Origin: Methyloversatilis sp.
Lineage (GTDB): Bacteria > Pseudomonadota > Gammaproteobacteria > Burkholderiales > Rhodocyclaceae
Length of the DNA: 64,000 nt
Reading direction: 5' to 3'
NCBI RefSeq assembly: GCF_030698125.1
Contig: NZ_JAUYNV010000058.1
Coordinates: forward strand, 85,835 to 149,834
A model generated the notes under the pieces. That model did no database searches, was not told the origin of the DNA, and saw nothing but the letters and a program-made list of their open reading frames with translations. The position numbers were made by a program, and so were the translations under genes. Positions 17,787-28,630 of the stretch are shown piece after piece; positions within the stretch are counted from its first letter, which is position 1, and every line of letters begins with the position of its first letter.

Positions 17787-18428
17787 GTGAAGTCACTTCT
17801 TTTTATTGCCGTTTCCTGGGTCATCTGCGCCTGCGCGCTGGCCGAAACCCATCTGGGCATCCGGCCGCTCGATTCGCTGGGCGAGGTACGGGCGCGTTTC
17901 CCGGATTCGCAGCTCGTACGCATGGCGCCAGACTGGGCCGACGAGTCGCAGGTGCTGTTTTCGTTCACCGGCGGCGTGCTTCAGGGCCAGCTCCTCGTGC
18001 TGTTCATCGACGGACGCCCGGACTACCGGCGTGAGATCGCGGATGGGTTCGCCGATGATCTCGATGCGCTGAAGTTGCTCGCGGCCGAGGGCGACGACCA
18101 GGCGCTGCGCGTGAAATGGGTGAGATGGGTGCCGACCACGCCGCTCCGGGTGCAGGACGTGGTCGCGAAATACGGCCGGTGGGACGCGGGCGGAGTGTCG
18201 GACGACGGCTTCAGACTCTACCGGAGCTGGGACGCGCGGGGCATCACGGCGCTGCTGTCGGAAGACGAGCAGTCGGTGCTGATGATGGACTTCGTGTTTT
18301 CCGAAGAGGAGCAGCGCGACGCCTTCATTCGGCGTTACGGTCAGTTGCCGGCGTGGCTCAGGCCCGGAGCCGGGGGAGGGGCCACGGCCGCGCCGGGTGC
18401 GACGCCCCGGGTCACACCCGCACCGTGA
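17787..18428 (+). CDS. exported protein of unknown function
   Basis: A 213-residue protein with a signal peptide (VKSLLFIAVSWVICACALAE). The mature part has no motif I recognise. It starts LGIRPLDSLGEVRARFPDSQL, which resembles short periplasmic proteins where the first 40 residues form a repeat-like beta unit. The C-terminus is a Pro/Ala/Gly-rich tail. I placed the start at GTG 17787 because the signal peptide begins there. In-frame ATGs at 17691 and 17721 would add 22-32 unlikely residues. No clear ribosome site is seen for any of them. It stands alone after the tRNA. Confidence 0.6.
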   Translation: MKSLLFIAVSWVICACALAETHLGIRPLDSLGEVRARFPDSQLVRMAPDWADESQVLFSFTGGVLQGQLLVLFIDGRPDYRREIADGFADDLDALKLLAAEGDDQALRVKWVRWVPTTPLRVQDVVAKYGRWDAGGVSDDGFRLYRSWDARGITALLSEDEQSVLMMDFVFSEEEQRDAFIRRYGQLPAWLRPGAGGGATAAPGATPRVTPAP

Positions 18429-18454
18429 CGCCCACCGGGGCACCGGGCGGCCTT

Positions 18455-18820
18455 TCAGCCGTCGCTGCGCGCCACCTTTACCTGATACTCGTCGAGCGTG
18501 ATGACGCCTTCCTTTTCGGTGTGCGCTATCGCGTGCCGTCGAAATCGTTGCGATCGGTGGTGACGATGATGGGGTTTTCCATCGCAGCGTCCTGCATCAC
18601 GCCGGCGGCAAAGCCGGTCATGGCGGGCTTTGACCGACCTTGCGCCGTGCATCTCGTTCAGTTCGATGAGCACTTTGACGCGATCGGCGTCGGCGTCAGC
18701 GCCCTTCCAGATCAGCTCCGACAGCGCCGTCACCGGCTTCGCTGACGCGAGCGTTTCGATGAAGTCTCGCTTCGCGGTAACGCGCACCTTTCCCATGCTG
18801 AACATCAAGGTGTCGATCAA
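18455..18820 (-). pseudogene. remnant of a histidine-kinase-like ATPase protein
   Basis: The N-terminal 58 residues (VRVTAKRDFIETLASAKPVT, then ALSELIWKGADADADRVKV) resemble the first part of GHKL/Hsp90-like ATP-binding proteins. In these, an E-x-x-x-N-x-x-D-A-x-A pattern binds ATP; here WKGADADA replaces the expected WNALDADA, so the key Asn is lost. After about residue 58 the frame degenerates into an Arg/His-rich nonsense stretch (RHDRLCRRRDAGR). A different frame downstream gives plausible protein (AMENPIIVTTDRNDFDGTR). The whole 366 bases therefore look like a truncated, frameshifted relic. I see no gene in 18821-19072. Confidence 0.45.
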
Positions 18821-19072
18821 TTCACGCCGGCTGCAGGCAGGCTGAGGAATATGGCAACAACATTCGCATGGTCGCGTAAAGTCTTTGGCTACGCTCGTCC
18901 GGCGGAAACAACCCCGGCGCCGTTGACCACGAACTGACGGTGAGTGTCGTGACCGCGGGTCTAGCCGAGACCTCGTTCATTTGCGATTTGTCGCGGCGCA
19001 ATCCACCGCCTGGATCGCGTCGTTTTTCCAGACACCCTGACGCCTCGCGACAGAGGCAGGACGAAGGCCTTC

Positions 19073-20218
19073 ATGAAATCAACGCTGTTCGCATCAGTCC
19101 TTTCACTGGCGATCGCCACGCCAGTCAGCGTCGGTGCTGCCGACCCTGCACCGGGCGAATTTGTCTTCAGCGGCGATGCGCGGCTGGGCTACTTCGGTCG
19201 AGAGCGCGAAGACCGCAACGGCAGCCGCAGCGACGAAAGTGACTGGCGTATCCGGGTTCGCCCGGGTGTCCTCTGGCAGGTCACCACGGAACTGAGTGCC
19301 AAGGCCCGCTTCGCGGGGCGGTACTCGACCGACGACAGCAACGACAACCATTACGAATTTTTCACCGCGATCCCGCAGAGCGACGGCCTGGGCTTCGGCG
19401 ATTCGACCATCGACGAGCTCTACCTGCGTTACAAGCCCGGCAACTGGGACGTGAAGGTCGGTCGCATGCAGACCAGCTTCGAACTGGAGGGCATCGCGAA
19501 GAAATCCCTCAGCCGCAACGATTCGCCCAACACCGACATTACCTGGACAGACGGCATTCACGCCCGCTACGTCGACGCCGCAGGCTGGAACTACCACGCC
19601 ATCATCCAGCGCAGCGAGGACGACGGCCCCACCACCGTGCGGCGCAGTCCGCTGGCGTTCACGGAGCCGTCCAGCCACGCCACTTACTACTTCGGCATGG
19701 AGCGGAAGGACCCGAAAGGTCGCTTCCTGCAGCTCGGATGGGATATCACCTACATACCCAGCGCGCTGCGCACGGACGGCACCGCCGCCGGCCGCATCGA
19801 CGATTATCTGGGCATCGCCGGACGCATGGCGCTGCAGTGGCCGCTCGCCGGGGGGATGCGCTTCGTGTGGGCCGGTGAAGCCGGCTTCGCGCCCAATACA
19901 TCGACCGAAGCGGCGCTGCGCCTGTCCGGCTCCGGACGTGCGAGCGGGCTGGCGTTCCAGACCTCGGTCAATCTCGTGGATTTCGCGCCCGGCCATGGTG
20001 TCGGGCTCGTCTATGGTCAGGTGGGCGGAGGCTGGCTGCTGTCACCCGACTTCGGCAACAACCAGGAACTGCTGGAACTGCGCTACCAGTGGAAACTGTC
20101 CGCCACGCAGTCGATCGAGACACGGGTCCGCCAACGACGCGATCTGGAGCAGCGAACCGATGCTGCGCGGAAGCGTGTCGACGACGATGTCTATGTCCGG
20201 TTCACGCAGCGCTTCTGA
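19073..20218 (+). CDS. porin-like outer-membrane beta-barrel protein
   Basis: A 381-residue protein with a signal peptide (ending SVGAA). The mature part has alternating polar/hydrophobic strands with many aromatic girdle residues. It carries a periodic arrangement such as LGYFGREREDRNGS, LSAKARFAGRYS, IDELYLRYKPGNWDVKVGRMQTSFE. It ends in an aromatic residue (VYVRFTQRF), the outer-membrane insertion signal. This is the architecture of 16-18-strand porins; the substrate is unknown. It is a single gene with its own terminator 52 bases downstream, and it is intact although its neighbours on both sides are broken. Confidence 0.75.
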   Translation: MKSTLFASVLSLAIATPVSVGAADPAPGEFVFSGDARLGYFGREREDRNGSRSDESDWRIRVRPGVLWQVTTELSAKARFAGRYSTDDSNDNHYEFFTAIPQSDGLGFGDSTIDELYLRYKPGNWDVKVGRMQTSFELEGIAKKSLSRNDSPNTDITWTDGIHARYVDAAGWNYHAIIQRSEDDGPTTVRRSPLAFTEPSSHATYYFGMERKDPKGRFLQLGWDITYIPSALRTDGTAAGRIDDYLGIAGRMALQWPLAGGMRFVWAGEAGFAPNTSTEAALRLSGSGRASGLAFQTSVNLVDFAPGHGVGLVYGQVGGGWLLSPDFGNNQELLELRYQWKLSATQSIETRVRQRRDLEQRTDAARKRVDDDVYVRFTQRF

Positions 20219-20269
20219 TACTGCCGGCGAGCTCAACTGAATCACGTCGGGCGCGCGAATTTTCACGAT

Positions 20270-20299
20270 GGGCCGGATCATCGCAGTCCGGTCCTTTTT
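20270..20299 (+). terminator. rho-independent terminator
   Basis: An 8-base stem GGGCCGGA / TCCGGTCC (one G-T pair) with a 9-base loop is followed by TTTTT. It terminates the porin-like gene. Confidence 0.8.
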
Positions 20300-20421
20300 G
20301 CTTCTCAGACCCTTGAACTGTCGCCATTCACCGCGCTTGCATACGCTGATGGCACGGTTCGGGCGTCGAGCGACGCGAAGTTCGCTGCCGTTCTGATCGA
20401 CCGGACGAAACCGATCTGAGA

Positions 20422-21003
20422 ATGAAAGCGTGGCTTGGCGCATTGTCGCTGCTGTCAATCCTCGGGCTGCCGGGCGTGGCGCAGGCGGCGCGCCCGTTTG
20501 TCACGGATGACGCCCGACTCACGGTATTGCGAAGTCGGACGCTGCGTCGGGCACTGCGGACTACGTGTTCCAGTTCAAGGCGCTGCTGCGTCCGCTCGCG
20601 CCCAATGATTGGGGCGTGGGCCTCGCCGTCGGAACCGTCCGGCACCCGGCGGTCAATCCGGGTCCGAATCAGTTCGGCAATCACTATGCGCATGTACCGC
20701 TGTCGATGTCCTTCGACGACGACCGCGTCGTGCTGCATGCCAACGTCGGATGGCTGCACGACCGGCGTTCTGACCGTGACGGCGCGACCTGGGGCGTCGG
20801 GGCCGGGATTTACCTGGCGGAACGCTGGCTGGACATCGTGGAGGTATTTGGCGACGACCGTCAGCACCCGTTCTGGCAGCTTGGGGCCCGTTGTTCGGTG
20901 GTACCGGGGCAGGTGCAGGTGGGTGCGACGATGGGTGAGCAACTGTCCGGTCAGTCGCTGGATGTCTTTCGGCCTCAGGCTGACGCCCGATCGCTTCTTT
21001 TGA
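20422..21003 (+). pseudogene. exported protein gene broken by two frameshifts
   Basis: The gene starts with a good signal peptide and mature start (MKAWLGALSLLSILGLPGVA, then QAARPFVTDDARLT). Near 20522-20527 the sensible frame shifts: GIAKSDAASGTADYVFQFKA and then long, plausible sequence (LSMSFDDDRVVLHANVGWLH, GAGIYLAERWLDIVEVFGDD) run in another frame. Near 20960 it shifts back to the first frame for a good outer-membrane-like ending (MSFGLRLTPDRFF, stop at 21001-21003). An internal stretch of perhaps 30-40 residues after DDARLT also seems missing. Two compensating shifts could be sequencing errors, but the missing block favours a true pseudogene. Confidence 0.65.
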
Positions 21004-21050
21004 AGCGGCGGCCGGTCGACGCATCGGCACGCCACCGCGCACTCGCCTGC

Positions 21051-21254
21051 TCAGCCGTCGCCGCGAGCCTGGTCGACGATATTGCCCATCGAGTGGAACA
21101 TGCCGTTGCCACCGTATCCGGGGAGCACCAGCGTGCGCTCATCGACCACCTTGACGAAGCCGGTCGGTTCACCCTTGTACGACACCGTAGGGTTGCCGTC
21201 CGGGTCATTTCCTTCCTGGCCCTCGGGGTGTCAATCGCTACACTCGTTGCCCAC
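21051..21254 (-). pseudogene. fragment of a pyridoxamine-oxidase-like flavoprotein
   Basis: On the minus strand, a frame reads NDPDGNPTVSYKGEPTGFVK followed by VVDERTLVLPGYGGNGMFHS and MGNIV, ending at a stop at 21051-21053. This resembles the middle of split-barrel FMN-binding proteins of the pyridoxamine 5'-phosphate oxidase family (pattern GF-V/L-KVLDE-x-TL ... GNGM ... S-x-GN). There is no start codon or upstream domain, and the rest of the protein is gone, so it is a relic. It lies next to the frameshifted gene, in a region that appears to be decaying. Confidence 0.45.
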
Positions 21255-21391
21255 TTGGTAATAGGTTGAGCCGGACCGCTGGATCTGCCTCTCTGCGAAA
21301 CCGTGAAGGGGCCGAACGACGCCCGGCTTCCAGGCTGTTGGCGCCTCGCCCTGCGGGAACATGTGATCGTCATTTGTTCAAGGTTTCGAGC

Positions 21392-22069
21392 GTGGAGACC
21401 TTCCTGAGCGTTGCGCTGTTTGTTGGGCTCATCTTTTCCCTGATGTTCGCTGTCAGTTGTGTGGGCACGACGTTCTTGCGGGCGTTGATCCGGTCTTTGA
21501 TCGCAGCGCTGTTCTACCCCGTTATTGTTCCGATCGTCATCGGATCGGCGGTGATCGCGACGCTTCCTGTCTGGCTGGATAAATTTGCGGCCCACTGCGC
21601 GCCCATGTGTTCGTGCCGATCCGAACCGATGGCGGGTGCGCGTCGTCCCTGCCGGGGTTGCGGGGCGCGGCCGTGTTTGCAGATCTGCCGGGGGGATGCA
21701 GGTTCTGTTGGGCATCGCTGCGCTCACCCCAACCTACGATGCAGCCGCACGATGAGCGCGGCGGATGATTGCGCCATTCTTCCGATGCGCGCGTGCCCCG
21801 CCATCGGTTCGGGCGGACGAAGGCGCTGGCCCCATCGCGGCTTCCGCCGCGCCAGATGCGCTCACACCTCAGTAGGTTGGGGTGAGCGCAGCGATGCCCA
21901 ACATCCCCCGGTACGGCAGCACCGATCGCTCACGCCGCACCTGCGCGGCGTGAGGCCGGACGGCTTGCCGCCGGCCGCCTCCGCTGCACTGGACCGCGCG
22001 ACGGCCTGTCGTGGTCTGCGGCGCGTCAGCCTCTGCGCTGTGCGCCCTCGGTTTCGATCAGCTGGCTGA
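21392..22069 (+). CDS. doubtful small membrane protein ORF
   Basis: From a GTG at 21392 the frame gives a convincing double hydrophobic stretch: FLSVALFVGLIFSLMFAVSC, then LRALIRSLIAALFYPVIVPI and VIGSAVIATL. After about residue 70 the frame runs through the REP-like repeats (21708-21738, 21872-21931) and ends at 22069 inside the opposite Rieske gene, giving Arg/Cys-rich nonsense. If real, the gene was probably about 70-80 residues and has lost its stop. Otherwise 21255-22025 holds only these repeats. Confidence 0.2.
   Translation: METFLSVALFVGLIFSLMFAVSCVGTTFLRALIRSLIAALFYPVIVPIVIGSAVIATLPVWLDKFAAHCAPMCSCRSEPMAGARRPCRGCGARPCLQICRGDAGSVGHRCAHPNLRCSRTMSAADDCAILPMRACPAIGSGGRRRWPHRGFRRARCAHTSVGWGERSDAQHPPVRQHRSLTPHLRGVRPDGLPPAASAALDRATACRGLRRVSLCAVRPRFRSAG
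21708..21738. repeat. REP-like element, left arm
   Basis: A 31-base element starting TTGGGCATCGCTGCGCTCAC and ending CCCAACCTACG. It is identical to the arm at 59912-59942 and inverted relative to 21872-21901. The two arms here are 133 bases apart. Confidence 0.85.
21872..21931. repeat. REP-like element, right arm with shared tail
   Basis: Positions 21872-21901 are the reverse complement of 30 bases of the 21708-21738 element. The next 30 bases (starting CATCCCCCGGTACGGCAGCA) are also shared, with a few differences, by the copy at 59985-60014. The repeat unit is therefore longer than the dyad alone. Confidence 0.85.
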
Positions 22070-23066
22070 GCACGCGCCGTGCGCGTACCGGCGCCGGGTC
22101 GCTGGACAGCAGCACCGGTTTCAGCGACCACAGATCCGTGGTGCCCATTTCTTCCTGCGCTGCCTCGATGATGGGCTTGTCCTCGGTGCTGAAGGCGGCG
22201 ACCGTGCCGTCGAGTTTCATCCGGTTCAGCTCGGCATCCTCGACCAGCCAGTTGCGGCGGGTGGCGAAAAAGTAGTGGGTCGAGGCTTCGCTTTCCGGGG
22301 TCATCAGGTGGTGGTCCCAGGACAGCAGGCCGTCGGCCGGGTCCTTGCTGCCCTGTACTGCCCCCACGGTCAGCAGCATGGTGCCGGGCGCGGTCCACAC
22401 CACTTCGACGTGGTGTTCCGCGCCAGCGCCCGGCGTCGGCAGGAAGGGCGAGAAGAAGCCCATCGGCGGGTCCTGGTGCCATTCCCAGCGCACGCTCACG
22501 TGCTTGCCGTCCTCGATCACCTTGGGAATCTGCGGACTGAGCTTGCCGGCGGTGTTCAGCAGCGGGCCGTGCACATGGTCGACATGGCTCAGGTCCATGA
22601 CGTTGTCGACGAGGATTTCGTAGTTGGCCTTCATGTGCAGGTAGGCCCAGCCCTTGGAATTCGCGTGACCTTCGTCCAGCAGCGAATAGTCCGGAACATC
22701 AGCCGGGTCGGCCTTGCTTGCGTCGCCCGGCCACACCCAGATGAAGCCGTGGCGTTCGACCGCCGGAAAGGCCTGCACGACCGCTGCGCGCGGGATGTGG
22801 CCGTCGCCGTGCGGGCTTTCGACGCACTTGCCGGTGCAGTCGAAGCGCAGGCCGTGGTAGGGACAGACCACGTCGTCGCCGACCCGCTTGCCCATGTGCA
22901 GCGGCACGAAACGGTGCGGGCAGCGGTCGCGCAGCGCCACCGGCGTGCCGTCGCCGCGCCGGTACAGCAGCATGGACAGCCCCAGTATCTTGCGGTTGAA
23001 CAGCGCTTCGCCGCCGACTTCGGTCGATAGTGCGGCGACGTACCAGGCGTTGTGCAGGTATGCCAT
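22026..23066 (-). CDS. Rieske non-haem iron oxygenase (VanA-like)
   Basis: A 346-residue oxygenase. The Rieske 2Fe-2S ligands are Cys49, His51, Cys68 and His71 (RDRCPHRF ... VVCPYHGLRF). The mononuclear iron site is in NVMDLSHVDHVHG. The layout and length match single-component-oxygenase types such as vanillate O-demethylase (VanA), which use a separate reductase. The likely electron donor is the VanB-like reductase at 30362-31345. The substrate is unknown: a methoxylated or other aromatic acid is plausible. It is divergent from a V4R/sigma-54 regulator and has a good -24/-12 promoter 58 bases upstream (23124-23138). Confidence 0.88.
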   Translation of the reverse strand: MAYLHNAWYVAALSTEVGGEALFNRKILGLSMLLYRRGDGTPVALRDRCPHRFVPLHMGKRVGDDVVCPYHGLRFDCTGKCVESPHGDGHIPRAAVVQAFPAVERHGFIWVWPGDASKADPADVPDYSLLDEGHANSKGWAYLHMKANYEILVDNVMDLSHVDHVHGPLLNTAGKLSPQIPKVIEDGKHVSVRWEWHQDPPMGFFSPFLPTPGAGAEHHVEVVWTAPGTMLLTVGAVQGSKDPADGLLSWDHHLMTPESEASTHYFFATRRNWLVEDAELNRMKLDGTVAAFSTEDKPIIEAAQEEMGTTDLWSLKPVLLSSDPAPVRARRVLSQLIETEGAQRRG

Positions 23067-23123
23067 TTTCTTTCCTCCGTGCGGGCCGGTGGCCCTTTGT
23101 TGTTAAAAGGTGGCACTACCGTC

Positions 23124-23138
23124 GCAAACGCCATGCCA
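23124..23138 (-). promoter_or_regulatory. sigma-54 (-24/-12) promoter for the Rieske gene
   Basis: On the minus strand the sequence is TGGCATGGCGTTTGC: GG and GC elements with exactly 10 bases between, close to the consensus TGGCAY-N5-TTGC. The gene starts 58 bases downstream. The divergent NtrC-type activator next door is the obvious partner. Confidence 0.8.
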
Positions 23139-23253
23139 GGCAGCAGGTTGTACGCAGGTGGCGGAAATAAAAGGAATGTTCATAGGGCGGCTGCGCGGAA
23201 GGCGTGGCGAAAGCCTGAAATCATGCGTATCGATCCGGCGCAGCGACAGATGA

Positions 23254-23271
23254 ATGCATGTTTTCATGCAT
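23254..23271. promoter_or_regulatory. palindrome, candidate activator site
   Basis: A perfect dyad ATGCATG-TTTT-CATGCAT lies about 150 bases upstream of the predicted start of the sigma-54 promoter at 23124-23138. That is where XylR/DmpR-type activators bind. It is also only about 32 bases before the regulator's own ATG. Confidence 0.55.
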
Positions 23272-23303
23272 GATCTACCGCTCATCGATTCCGGGAGTAC
23301 TGC

Positions 23304-25034
<1,731 letters not shown>

Positions 25035-25084
25035 GCGCCTGCCCGGCGCCGCGATCCACTGCCGGCGCAGGCTCGCGATTGCCC

Positions 25085-25131
25085 ATACCCCTGAGGTATC
25101 GCCTACCCGATCAAATGGTATTGGATCGTAT
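25085..25131 (+). promoter_or_regulatory. shared regulon motif, copy 1 (meta operon)
   Basis: ATAC (25085) - 7 bases - GTAT (25096) - 18 bases - GTATTGGATC - GTAT (25128). The TTGGAT overlaps a possible -35 position, with TAAGTT 18 bases later as a possible -10. It lies 107 bases ahead of the ferredoxin/dmpF operon. The same architecture occurs at 38545, 45742 and 49376. Confidence 0.65.
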
Positions 25132-25237
25132 CGTTTTGCCCATGTAAGTTTTTGCCCACGACCTCCCGGTCCGCACGCCTGCCCTGCCAAGAGGGTCGCG
25201 CCAGGACCGCGAAGAAGGGATGCGATGCGGAGGCGGC

Positions 25238-25654
25238 ATGGAGCCACAGGTTCAGCGCGTGTCAGGCAGCGAAGTCCCGTCTGGCGCGACGCACTACGCG
25301 GTGGAAATCGAAGGGCTGGGCCACGCCTTTACCTGTCGTGCCGGTGACTCGTTGCTGGCGGCCATGGTGGCGCGCGGTCTGCGCGGCATACCGGTTGGCT
25401 GCCGGGGCGGCGGCTGCGGGGTATGCAAGGTGGAAGTGTTCGACGGGCGCTACGCGGCGCTGAAGATGAGCGTCGACCACGTGTCGGCCGAAGACCAGGC
25501 GCAGCACCGCGTGCTGGCCTGCCGCATCGTGCCGCACAGCGATCTGCAGGTGCGGGTGATCGGACAGATGGCGAATACCGTGCGGCGGCTGATCGACGGC
25601 GCGTCGCAGGCGGAACGGAGCGGAGGCCGGAACGGCCTCCCGAACCAGAGCTAG
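25238..25654 (+). CDS. dmpQ: plant-type 2Fe-2S ferredoxin (DmpQ/XylT-like)
   Basis: A 138-residue ferredoxin with the 2Fe-2S motif at Cys55, Cys60 and Cys63 ([18 protein letters not shown]) and the fourth cysteine in RVLACRIVP. DmpQ/XylT proteins reactivate catechol 2,3-dioxygenase by reducing its iron after oxidative inactivation; the dioxygenase is three genes downstream. I chose the ATG at 25238 because a GGAGG site is 8 bases upstream. An earlier ATG at 25220 lacks one. It leads the operon with dmpF, dmpG and dmpB, 9 bases before the next gene. Confidence 0.85.
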   Translation: MEPQVQRVSGSEVPSGATHYAVEIEGLGHAFTCRAGDSLLAAMVARGLRGIPVGCRGGGCGVCKVEVFDGRYAALKMSVDHVSAEDQAQHRVLACRIVPHSDLQVRVIGQMANTVRRLIDGASQAERSGGRNGLPNQS

Positions 25655-25663
25655 GAGGCAGCA

Positions 25664-26578
25664 GTGGCGAAGATCAGATGTGCGCTGATCGGGTCGGGCA
25701 ATATCGGCACCGACCTGATCTACAAGCTCAAGCGCAGCGAAGTGCTGGAACCGGTGTGGATGGTGGGCATAGACCCGGCGTCCGAAGGGCTGGCGCGGGC
25801 GAGCGAACTGGGGCTGAAGACCACCGCCGCCGGCGTGGACGGCCTGCTGCCCCACGTGATCGAGGACGGCGTGCAGATCGCGTTCGACGCCACCAGCGCC
25901 TATGTGCATGCGGAGAACAGCCGCAAGCTGAACGCGCTGGGCGTCATGATGATAGATCTCACCCCGGCCGCCATCGGCCCGCTGTGCGTGCCGCCGGTCA
26001 ATCTGCGCGCGCACATGGATCGCGTCGAGATGAACGTGAACATGATCTCCTGCGCCGGCCAGGCGACGATACCCATCGTGCATGCGGTGTCGCGCATCCA
26101 GTCGGTCGAGTACGCGGAAATCATCGCCAGCCTGTCGTCGCGCTCGGTCGGCCCGGGCACCCGCGCCAACCTCGACGAATTCACCTACACCACGTCGGAC
26201 GCGATCTGTCGCGTCGGCGGGGCGCGCCGCGGCAAGGCGCTGGCCATCATCAACCCGGCCGACCCGCCGATGATCATGCGCAACACCATCTACTGCCTGA
26301 CCGACGAGGCGCCGGACGAGGCGCGCATCACCGAATCCATCCTGGCCATGATCCGCGAGGTGCAGTCCTATGTGCCGGGCTACCGGCTGGTGAACGGGCC
26401 GGTGTTCCACGAGCGCAAGGTGTCGGTGTTCATGGAGGTCGCCGGTCTCGGCGACTACCTGCCGCGCTACGCCGGCAACCTCGACATCATGACCGCCGCG
26501 GCCACCCGCACCGCCGAAATGTTCGCCCAGGAACTGCTGGCCGGCCGCATCGAGCTCAAACCCCTGGAGACCGCGTGA
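25664..26578 (+). CDS. dmpF: acetaldehyde dehydrogenase (acylating) DmpF
   Basis: A 304-residue enzyme converting acetaldehyde, NAD and CoA to acetyl-CoA. The NAD-binding start is [17 protein letters not shown] and the catalytic cysteine lies in [18 protein letters not shown]. It works as a channelled complex with the aldolase DmpG encoded immediately after it (overlapping stop/start TGATG). The start codon is GTG. It is the last step of the meta-cleavage pathway. The length matches the family (about 305-315). Confidence 0.95.
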   Translation: MAKIRCALIGSGNIGTDLIYKLKRSEVLEPVWMVGIDPASEGLARASELGLKTTAAGVDGLLPHVIEDGVQIAFDATSAYVHAENSRKLNALGVMMIDLTPAAIGPLCVPPVNLRAHMDRVEMNVNMISCAGQATIPIVHAVSRIQSVEYAEIIASLSSRSVGPGTRANLDEFTYTTSDAICRVGGARRGKALAIINPADPPMIMRNTIYCLTDEAPDEARITESILAMIREVQSYVPGYRLVNGPVFHERKVSVFMEVAGLGDYLPRYAGNLDIMTAAATRTAEMFAQELLAGRIELKPLETA

Positions 26579-27630
26579 TGAGCGCCGACCAAAGCCTGAA
26601 GGGACGCAAGGTCGTCCTCCATGACATGTGCCTGCGCGACGGCATGCACGCCAAGCGCGAACAGATCGGCGTCGAGCAGATGGTGCGCGTCGCCAGCGCG
26701 CTGGACGCCGCCGGCGTGCCGCTGATCCAGGTCACCCACGGCGCCGGCCTCGGCGGCAACTCGCTGCAGCACGGCTTCGCGCTGCACAGCAACGAGGACT
26801 ATCTGCGCGCGGTGTGCCCGCGCATGAAGCAGGCGAAGGTTTCGGTGCTGCTCATTCCCGGCCTGGGCACCATGCGCGAACTGCAGTCCGCCCACGACTG
26901 CGGCGCGCGCAGCGTCACCATCGCCACCCACTGCACCGAAGCGGACACCGCGCCGCAGCACATCGCCTTCGCCCGCAAGCTGGGCATGGACACCGTCGGC
27001 TTCCTGATGATGGCCCACCTGAACACGCCGGAAGGTCTGGCGCAGCAGGGCAAGCAGATGGAAAGCTACGGCGCGCAGACCCTCTACATCACCGACTCCG
27101 CCGGCTACATGCTGCCGGCCGACGTGCGCGCCCGGGTTGCCGCGCTGCGCGCGGTGCTGGATCCGGACACCGGAATCGGCTTCCACGGCCACCACAACCT
27201 GGGCATGGGCATCGCCAACTCGATCGCCGCGATCGAAGAAGGCGCGAGCCGCATCGACGGCTCGGTGGCCGGCCTCGGCGCCGGCGCCGGCAACACGCCG
27301 CTGGAGGTGTTCGCCGCGGTGTGCGAGCGCATGGGCATCGAAACCGGCGTCGATCTGTTCAGGCTGATGGACGTGGCCGAAGACATCATCGTGCCGATGA
27401 TGGACCACATGGTGCGCGTCGACCGCGAGTCGCTGACGCTGGGCTTTGCCGGCGTGTATTCCACCTTCCTGCTGCATGCGAAGCGCGCCGCCGGACGCTA
27501 CGGCGTGCCGGCGCGCGACATCCTGGTCGAACTGGGCCGGCGCAAGATGATAGGCGGGCAGGAGGACATGATCGAGGACACGGCCATGACGCTGGCCAAG
27601 GAAAGAGGTCTGCTGCAGGGCGTCGCCTGA
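26578..27630 (+). CDS. dmpG: 4-hydroxy-2-oxovalerate aldolase DmpG
   Basis: A 350-residue DRE-TIM metallolyase splitting 4-hydroxy-2-oxovalerate into pyruvate and acetaldehyde. The opening [18 protein letters not shown] carries the metal-binding Asp and Arg; the C-terminal metal ligands are in [15 protein letters not shown]. The communication domain at the C-terminus ([22 protein letters not shown]) docks onto DmpF. Its ATG overlaps the dmpF stop, fitting the substrate-channelling pair. Family length is about 345. Confidence 0.95.
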   Translation: MSADQSLKGRKVVLHDMCLRDGMHAKREQIGVEQMVRVASALDAAGVPLIQVTHGAGLGGNSLQHGFALHSNEDYLRAVCPRMKQAKVSVLLIPGLGTMRELQSAHDCGARSVTIATHCTEADTAPQHIAFARKLGMDTVGFLMMAHLNTPEGLAQQGKQMESYGAQTLYITDSAGYMLPADVRARVAALRAVLDPDTGIGFHGHHNLGMGIANSIAAIEEGASRIDGSVAGLGAGAGNTPLEVFAAVCERMGIETGVDLFRLMDVAEDIIVPMMDHMVRVDRESLTLGFAGVYSTFLLHAKRAAGRYGVPARDILVELGRRKMIGGQEDMIEDTAMTLAKERGLLQGVA

Positions 27631-27687
27631 CGCCCTGGCGGAAGACCACGGACGCGACCCCCACACATATACAAAAGGAGGAGAGGA

Positions 27688-28623
27688 ATGTCGCTGAGAT
27701 CGGTGTTGAGGCTGGGAGAGGTGGCCATCCGCGTGCTGGACATGAAGGCGTCGAAGCAGCATTACGGCGACCGCATGGGCCTGCACGAAGTGATGACCGA
27801 CGCGCAAGGTCGCGTCTACTACAAGGCCTGGGACGAGCACGATCACCACTGCATCGTGCTGCGCGAAGCCGATGCGCCGGGCATGGACTATCTGGCCTTC
27901 AAGGTGTTCGACGACCACACCCTGACGGGTCTGGAGCCGAAGATCCGTGCCTTCGGACTTGAAGTGAGCCACATCGAGGCGGGCGTCTATCCGAAGAGCG
28001 GGCGCCGTCTGCAATTCACGCTGCCCAGCGGCCACGTGATGCAGCTCTACGCGCACAAGGAACAGACGGGCAACACGCTGGGCACGCTCAATCCGGGCGT
28101 GCTGCCGGACGAGGGCGTCATCCGCGGTTTCCGCATCAACCGTCTCGACCATGCGCTGCTCGGCGGCGTAAACATCGACGAGACGGCACGGCTGTTCACC
28201 GAGGTGTTCGGCTTCGACCTCAGCGAAAAGCTGATCGACGCCGAAAGCAAGCAGTCGCTGGCGCTCTTCCTCAGCTGCTCGACCAAGCCGCACGACGTTG
28301 CCCTCGTGCTGCAGCCCACGGCCGGACGCTTCCACCACGTGTCCTTCCTGCTGGAGTCCACCCATGACGTGATCCATGCGGCCGACCTGATCGGCAAGTA
28401 CCGCATTCCGGTCGACGTCGGCCCGAACCGCCACGGCATCACCCGCGGCGCGACCATCTACTTCTTCGACCCGTCGGGCAACCGCAACGAAGTGTTCAGC
28501 GGTGGCTACATGCACTACCCGGACACGCCCACGCTGATCTGGGACACCTCGGAACTCGGGCACGCCACCTTCGCGCAGGACAACATCGTGCGCGAAAGCT
28601 TCCTGAACGTACTGACAGGCTGA
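27688..28623 (+). CDS. dmpB: catechol 2,3-dioxygenase (extradiol)
   Basis: A 311-residue two-domain vicinal oxygen chelate enzyme that opens catechol between C2 and C3 to 2-hydroxymuconic semialdehyde. The iron ligands are at His155 (RLDHALLG), His217 (GRFHHVSFLLE) and Glu268 (SGNRNEVFSGGY), close to the XylE/DmpB positions. Both N- and C-terminal VOC repeats are present. A good ribosome site (AGGAGGAG) precedes the ATG. It sits between the DmpG gene and a short-chain dehydrogenase in the lower operon. It is the ring-cleavage enzyme for catechol made by the phenol hydroxylase at 40.6-45.2 kb. Confidence 0.96.
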   Translation: MSLRSVLRLGEVAIRVLDMKASKQHYGDRMGLHEVMTDAQGRVYYKAWDEHDHHCIVLREADAPGMDYLAFKVFDDHTLTGLEPKIRAFGLEVSHIEAGVYPKSGRRLQFTLPSGHVMQLYAHKEQTGNTLGTLNPGVLPDEGVIRGFRINRLDHALLGGVNIDETARLFTEVFGFDLSEKLIDAESKQSLALFLSCSTKPHDVALVLQPTAGRFHHVSFLLESTHDVIHAADLIGKYRIPVDVGPNRHGITRGATIYFFDPSGNRNEVFSGGYMHYPDTPTLIWDTSELGHATFAQDNIVRESFLNVLTG

Positions 28624-28630
28624 ACGCAAA

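Noticed and set aside
23111..23126. A plus-strand TGGCACTACCGTCGCA with sigma-54-like spacing towards the regulator at 23304
   Set aside because: It overlaps the better minus-strand promoter almost completely, has TCGC instead of TTGC, and regulators of this class are usually not transcribed from -24/-12 promoters. Probably a by-product.
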